From the NCBI RefSeq assembly GCF_028994805.1, contig NZ_JAJQQP010000015.1:105898-169897 (forward strand): a DNA stretch of 64,000 bases, written 5' to 3'. The translations under genes were made by a program, and so were the position numbers. The DNA comes from Promicromonospora iranensis (GTDB taxonomy: Bacteria; Actinomycetota; Actinomycetes; Actinomycetales; Cellulomonadaceae). Under the pieces are notes generated by a model. That model was not told the origin of the DNA. It did no database searches and was given only the letters and a program-made list of their open reading frames with translations. Below, piece after piece: positions 60,382 through 64,000 of the stretch (the stretch's first letter is position 1; each line of letters opens with the position of its first letter).

Positions 60382-61383
60382 TCAGCCCTGGGCCCACTGC
60401 TCGGACTGGGTCAGGCGGAACAGGTACACCAACGACGGGATCACGATGACCCCGGCGAGCGCGGCGACCAGCAGGAGTGCCCGCAGCGTGGCGGGGGCTC
60501 CCGCCGCGTCCGCGATGGTGACCTCATCGACGAGCAGCCACGGGTACTGGGCGGCACCCCATCCGACGACGACCGAGGCGACGGCGATGACGGCACTGAC
60601 CCGCGCGGCGGCGACCCTCCGCCTCAGAAGAAGCACGAGGGCTGCCATCCCGCCGAGGATCGAGCTGACGATCAGTGGAGCCGCCCGCCCGGTCAGGCCT
60701 TCGGCCAGCGTGGGCGCGTCGCGGGCGATGGGAACGAGCGAGCCGAGCACGAGCGCCCCGGCGACCGCTCCGACCAGCAGAGTGCGCCGACGGAGCTGGG
60801 CAGCGAGCGATCGGTGGCCTGCACGGGTCGCGTCGGCGGTGAGGAACGAGCCCGCCAGGAACGTACAGCAGGCGACCGTGATGACACCGACCAGGAGCGA
60901 CGTGGGGTTCAACCAGGACGACCAGCGGTCGCCCTGGCCGTCGGCCGGCACCCGTCCCGAGGCGACGGCGCCTGCGACCGTGCCGAGAAAGAACGGTGCG
61001 ATGAGCGACGAGCCGGCGAACAGCGATCCGTAGACCCTGGCCTGCGAGAGCGTCGGGGAAAACTTGCGGAACGCGAAGCCGGCCCCGCGCAGCACGATCC
61101 CGAGCAGCGCGAGCAACAGCGGCAGGATCAGGGTGGACATCGCGGCGGCGAAGGCGGTCGGGAACCCGGTCCACCACATGACGAGCACGTAGATGAGCCA
61201 GACATGGTTGGCCTCCCACACAGGGCCGATGCTGTGGTCGATCTCGGTCCGCAGCTCGGCGCCGTGAGCGGCACCGCCCGCGGTGAGGTCATAGAAGCCG
61301 GAGCCGAAGTCCGCTCCCCCGAACACGGCGTAGGCGACCAGGCCGACGAACATGGCCATGGCCACCGCGAGCTCGACAGTCAC
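60382..61383 (-). CDS. cydB: Cytochrome bd ubiquinol oxidase subunit II
   Basis: 333 residues from the GTG at 61383, overlapping the cydA stop. Nine or so helices; family features are VFGGADFGSGFYDL, IDHSIGPVWEANHVWLIYVL and LRGAGFAFRKF. It forms the integral-membrane heterodimer with CydA that oxidises quinol and reduces O2 at low oxygen. No cydC or cydD follows here. Confidence 0.93.
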   Translation of the reverse strand: MTVELAVAMAMFVGLVAYAVFGGADFGSGFYDLTAGGAAHGAELRTEIDHSIGPVWEANHVWLIYVLVMWWTGFPTAFAAAMSTLILPLLLALLGIVLRGAGFAFRKFSPTLSQARVYGSLFAGSSLIAPFFLGTVAGAVASGRVPADGQGDRWSSWLNPTSLLVGVITVACCTFLAGSFLTADATRAGHRSLAAQLRRRTLLVGAVAGALVLGSLVPIARDAPTLAEGLTGRAAPLIVSSILGGMAALVLLLRRRVAAARVSAVIAVASVVVGWGAAQYPWLLVDEVTIADAAGAPATLRALLLVAALAGVIVIPSLVYLFRLTQSEQWAQG

Positions 61384-62783
61384 GACGCTTCCCGTCCCGG
61401 TTTCCTGTCGGACAGCCGGGTCTGGGGCCCATAGGGGCTGGGCAGGTCCTGTTCTCCCAGGCGCCAACGGCGAGCCATCGAGCGCAGCACGAGCACGGCG
61501 CCGACGGTTAGCCCGGTGTAGACGACCACCGTGGTGGCCAGCAGCCACCACAGGCCCGGGTGGTCCCCCGCCGCCTCAGAGGTACGCATGACGTTGTAGA
61601 CCACCCAGGGCTGGCGTCCCACCTCGGTGGCGATCCAACCGGCCTCCACGGCGATGACAGCCAGGGGCCCTGACACAGCGCAGAACCTCAGGAACCACGT
61701 ACGCTCGAGCAGGTCCTGCCGGCGCCACCAGCGAAGTACCCAGTAGACGATGACGGCCAAGGCCAGCAGGGTGCCGATCCCGATCATCGTCTGGAACGCC
61801 CAGTGGGTGATGTTCACCGGCGGCTGGTCGCGCAGCGGGATGGTGTCCAGCCCGCGGACCGGCGCTGTGAACGAGTTCTGTGCGATGAGCGACCCCAGCA
61901 TGGGGATGTCGAGGGCCCACCGCACCTCGCCGTCGACCAGCAGGCCGCCGATCCGCAGCGGAGACGGGCTCTCCGTCGTCGTGGCGAGTTCGAACGCGGC
62001 AAGCTTGGCGGGCTGCCGGTCGCCGAGTCCGCCACCGAGCAGGTGCCCGACGACGGGTTGGACGACCGCCGCGACGCTGGCGAAGCCGAAGGGTATGAGG
62101 AAGCCGAGCCGATGGTGGGCGTCGCGGCGCCCGCGCAGCATGCCGACGGCATAGACACCGGCGATGGCGAAGCCGACGAGCATGTATGCCGCAAGCCACA
62201 TGTGCGCGAACTGCCACCCGGCGATCGGGTTGAACATCGCCGCCCAGGGGTCGACGTCGGTGACCTCGCCGTCGACGATGCGGAACCCGGCAGGGGTGTT
62301 CATCCACGCGTTGACGGAGATGACGCAGAACGTGCCGACGACCCCGGCGACCGCCATCGGCACCACCATGAGCAGGTGGCGACGTGGCGGCATGCGTCCC
62401 CAGCCGTAGAGGTAGATGCCCAGGAAGATGGCCTCGACGAAGAACGACAGCCCCTCAAGAGCGAACGGCAGGCCGAGCACGTCGCCGAACGTTCCCATCA
62501 GGCCGGGCCACAGCAGCCCCATCTCAAAGCTCAGGACCGTGCCCGACACCGCTCCGATCGCGAACAGTACTGCGGAGACCTTCGCCCACCGTTGCGCGAG
62601 GACGAGCGCTGTCGCGTCGTCGCGCATCACGCCCCGCCAGTGGGCCACGAAAATCATCGCCGGGAACGCCACACCGAACGATGCCAGGATGATGTGCCAG
62701 CCCAGCGTGAAGGCCATCTGCTGGCGGGCGGGGAGCAGGCCGGCCGGGTCGGCTGCAAGTACCAGAGCGTCATGGATCAGCAC
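61380..62783 (-). CDS. cydA: Cytochrome bd ubiquinol oxidase subunit I
   Basis: 467 residues from the GTG at 62783 (GAGG six bases upstream). Haem/quinol features are present: QMAFTLGWHIILASFGVAFP with the N-terminal His ligand, FEMGLLWPGLM, GWQFAHMWLAAYM, and WIATEVGRQPWVVYNVMRT after the Q-loop. The Q-loop is of the short type, judged from the total length. It is the first gene of a two-gene operon with cydB. Confidence 0.94.
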   Translation of the reverse strand: MLIHDALVLAADPAGLLPARQQMAFTLGWHIILASFGVAFPAMIFVAHWRGVMRDDATALVLAQRWAKVSAVLFAIGAVSGTVLSFEMGLLWPGLMGTFGDVLGLPFALEGLSFFVEAIFLGIYLYGWGRMPPRRHLLMVVPMAVAGVVGTFCVISVNAWMNTPAGFRIVDGEVTDVDPWAAMFNPIAGWQFAHMWLAAYMLVGFAIAGVYAVGMLRGRRDAHHRLGFLIPFGFASVAAVVQPVVGHLLGGGLGDRQPAKLAAFELATTTESPSPLRIGGLLVDGEVRWALDIPMLGSLIAQNSFTAPVRGLDTIPLRDQPPVNITHWAFQTMIGIGTLLALAVIVYWVLRWWRRQDLLERTWFLRFCAVSGPLAVIAVEAGWIATEVGRQPWVVYNVMRTSEAAGDHPGLWWLLATTVVVYTGLTVGAVLVLRSMARRWRLGEQDLPSPYGPQTRLSDRKPGREAS

Positions 62784-63015
62784 TTGGGACCTCGCACCTC
62801 ACGCCCGGGCTCGCCGGACCACTGCGCGGACACCCCGGTAGATCACTACGCCGCCCAGCACCCAAGGCCCCACGACGACGAGGGGGTCGAGGACCTGGTG
62901 CCGCACGTCCACCCGCCCGGCCCGGGAGCGGAGCGGATGGTGCGACGGCTCCGCCAGCACGCCGGTCTCGGTCACCGGGTTGTCCGGGCGGGTGGTCGCG
63001 CAGGACGCGAGGTGC

Positions 63016-63186
63016 CGAAGGACCGACGTCGTGCACGATGCCCACGAACTCGTGGCCGAACGTCGATCCCACGCGCGTGTCGGGCATGAGGCCGTGGTAG
63101 AGGTGCAGGTCCGAACCACAGATCGCCGCCGTGGTGACCCGCACGATCGCGTCGTTCGGATGCTCGATACGAGGTAGGTCCTTCAC
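63016..63186 (-). pseudogene. Zinc alcohol dehydrogenase, N-terminal fragment
   Basis: The frame reads PRIEHPNDAIVRVTTAAICG, SDLHLYHGLMP and GHEFVGIVHDVG. This is the start of a zinc-dependent ADH with the catalytic Cys (ICGSDLH) and GHEFVG. Its GTG at 63186 overlaps the DUF2231 stop. After GPS (about 63016) similarity ends; the cofactor domain is gone. No gene is supported between 62784 and 63015. Confidence 0.7.
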
Positions 63187-63683
63187 TGTGACCTCCGCGC
63201 AATCGAGATGCCGGTCGTGAGGCGTGCCGGTGCGTCCAGCCCGGCGTCGTCGTCGACCCCGACGCCCAGCCTTCCGACCAGCTCGCCGCCCAGCCACCCG
63301 GTGCCTGCTCCGATGACCAGCGCGATCAGAGCCAGCACGAAGGTCGTAGGGCGCGGCATGTAGTCCGGGCTGCCGGCACGGAGCAGCGAGCTCCCGGTGA
63401 ACAGCAGGAGCATGACCAGGTTTCCGCTACCATGCAGGAGCGCGACGCGCTTGGCCCGTGTTCCGCGCGGTATCGCGAGATAGTCGATCAGACCGAAGAC
63501 CGACGCGGCCAGGCCCGTCACGACCGCCACGACGATCATCAGGTACGACGCGAACGCCAGCCGTCCGTCATGGGTCACGAGACCGATCACGTCGAACGCG
63601 ACCGCCGCCGCGAGCAGACCGAGCGGTAGGACGACCAGCTGCTGGTGCATCGCGTGCCCTGCAGCCTTTGCTCTGCTCTCCAT
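63183..63683 (-). CDS. DUF2231 membrane protein
   Basis: 166 residues from the ATG at 63683 (GAGGAAGAG upstream). Four helices: MHQQLVVLPLGLLAAAVAFD, YLMIVVAVVTGLAASVFGLI, GSGNLVMLLLFTGSSLL and FVLALIALVIGAGTGWLGGE. The H-x-x-L-V-x-x-P-x-G-L start is the DUF2231 hallmark. The terminal part (ARLTTGISIARRSQ) runs into the ADH relic and may not be original. Function unknown. Confidence 0.8.
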   Translation of the reverse strand: MESRAKAAGHAMHQQLVVLPLGLLAAAVAFDVIGLVTHDGRLAFASYLMIVVAVVTGLAASVFGLIDYLAIPRGTRAKRVALLHGSGNLVMLLLFTGSSLLRAGSPDYMPRPTTFVLALIALVIGAGTGWLGGELVGRLGVGVDDDAGLDAPARLTTGISIARRSQ

Positions 63684-63841
63684 CTGTGATCTCTTCCTCT
63701 GGGTTCTCCGCCACGCACGCCCCGGGAACGTCATCCCTGCCGTGTCATGGACCACCTGACCGGTCAGATCGGCGACCCCGGGAGCGGCCGTCCGACAGCG
63801 TGTGCGCCGCCGGACGGCTGCTCAGTCGTCACCCCTTCGCG

Positions 63842-64000
63842 TCACTCCTTGTGGAGCGCGTCCTGGGCGACACCCATGGCCTTCTCCACCGGCTCGGGCA
63901 TGCCAGTGGTGCCGTGGAGACGCACGTCGGGCTTGGTGGGCGGCGGGGCAGGCACGCCGGCCGGCGGCTCGGCCACGTACTCGAACTCTCCCTTGCCGTC
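63842..64000 (-). CDS. C-terminal end of an unidentified protein (runs off the right edge)
   Basis: 52 codons end at a TGA at 63842: DGKGEFEYVAEPPAGVPAP, then TKPDVRLHGTTGMPEPVEKA and VAQDALHKE. The Pro-rich tail resembles the C-terminal tails of actinobacterial manganese catalases, but no catalytic part is visible and this is a guess. The gap 63684-63841 holds its terminator region and no gene. Confidence 0.45.
   Translation of the reverse strand, partial: DGKGEFEYVAEPPAGVPAPPPTKPDVRLHGTTGMPEPVEKAMGVAQDALHKE

Overview
The window is very GC-rich chromosomal DNA with actinobacterial features: GTG/TTG starts, SD-led operons, MacB-type ABC plus two-component pairs, DUF4383/DUF1622/DUF305 proteins and ROK/LacI sugar regulators. 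Its secreted multidomain glycan-active enzymes (mannanase, fucosidase, PA14/CBM/PKD proteins) suggest a soil or plant-polymer degrader of the Cellulosimicrobium/Cellulomonas/Promicromonospora kind. That placement is inference; there is no rRNA, tRNA or housekeeping marker in the window. I saw no transposase, integrase, phage gene or CRISPR array.

Layout. 1-2.6 kb: 3' part of a secreted GH26 mannanase with CBM and SLH-like domains. 2.6-28.3 kb: a plasticity zone where intact small regulons (GNAT/TetR, amidohydrolase, alpha/beta hydrolase, ABC exporter plus histidine kinase/response regulator, SnoaL/TetR, MFS, DUF305-DUF1622, DUF1684-SnoaL with an XRE-cupin regulator, two GT2 glycosyltransferases, small stress-type proteins) alternate with gene relics. 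The relics include a rhodanese, a duplicated ABC ATPase start, dprA with a stop codon and frameshifts, Asp23/AmaP-like and Imm1-like fragments, and duplicated DUF305/DUF1622 and DUF4383/SnoaL modules. Several short hairpin-bearing repeats recur here.

28.3-35.2 kb: a fucoside utilisation locus (ROK regulator, lipoprotein sugar-binding protein, two permeases, GH95 alpha-L-fucosidase). No ATPase is encoded there, so a shared MsiK-type ATPase is presumed. 35.2-38.9 kb: a CNNM/CBS transporter, an internally deleted truncated haemoglobin, and a head-to-head pair of truncated genes (carboxylesterase, LuxR) marking a deletion scar. 39-41.5 kb: a tannase/feruloyl-esterase-family protein with its TetR.

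41.5-54.7 kb is the most interesting region. A LacI regulator sits between two divergent gene sets. One is a THI5/NMT1-like ABC importer ending in a Gfo/Idh/MocA oxidoreductase. The other is three secreted proteins: PA14-propeller-CBM-DUF1080-Ig, a xylose-isomerase-like TIM barrel, and a PQQ sugar-dehydrogenase-like PKD/CBM6 protein. The same palindrome stands in front of both sets, and a diverged copy lies upstream of lacI. I read this as a candidate extracellular oxidative (3-keto-type) glycoside degradation regulon.

54.7-64 kb: glycerophosphodiesterase, small membrane and lipoprotein genes, a Tet(M)/OtrA-type ribosomal protection GTPase with a short upstream ORF overlapping its start, DUF4383, cytochrome bd oxidase (cydAB), a DUF2231 membrane protein overlapping an alcohol dehydrogenase relic, and the C-terminus of an unidentified gene at the right edge.
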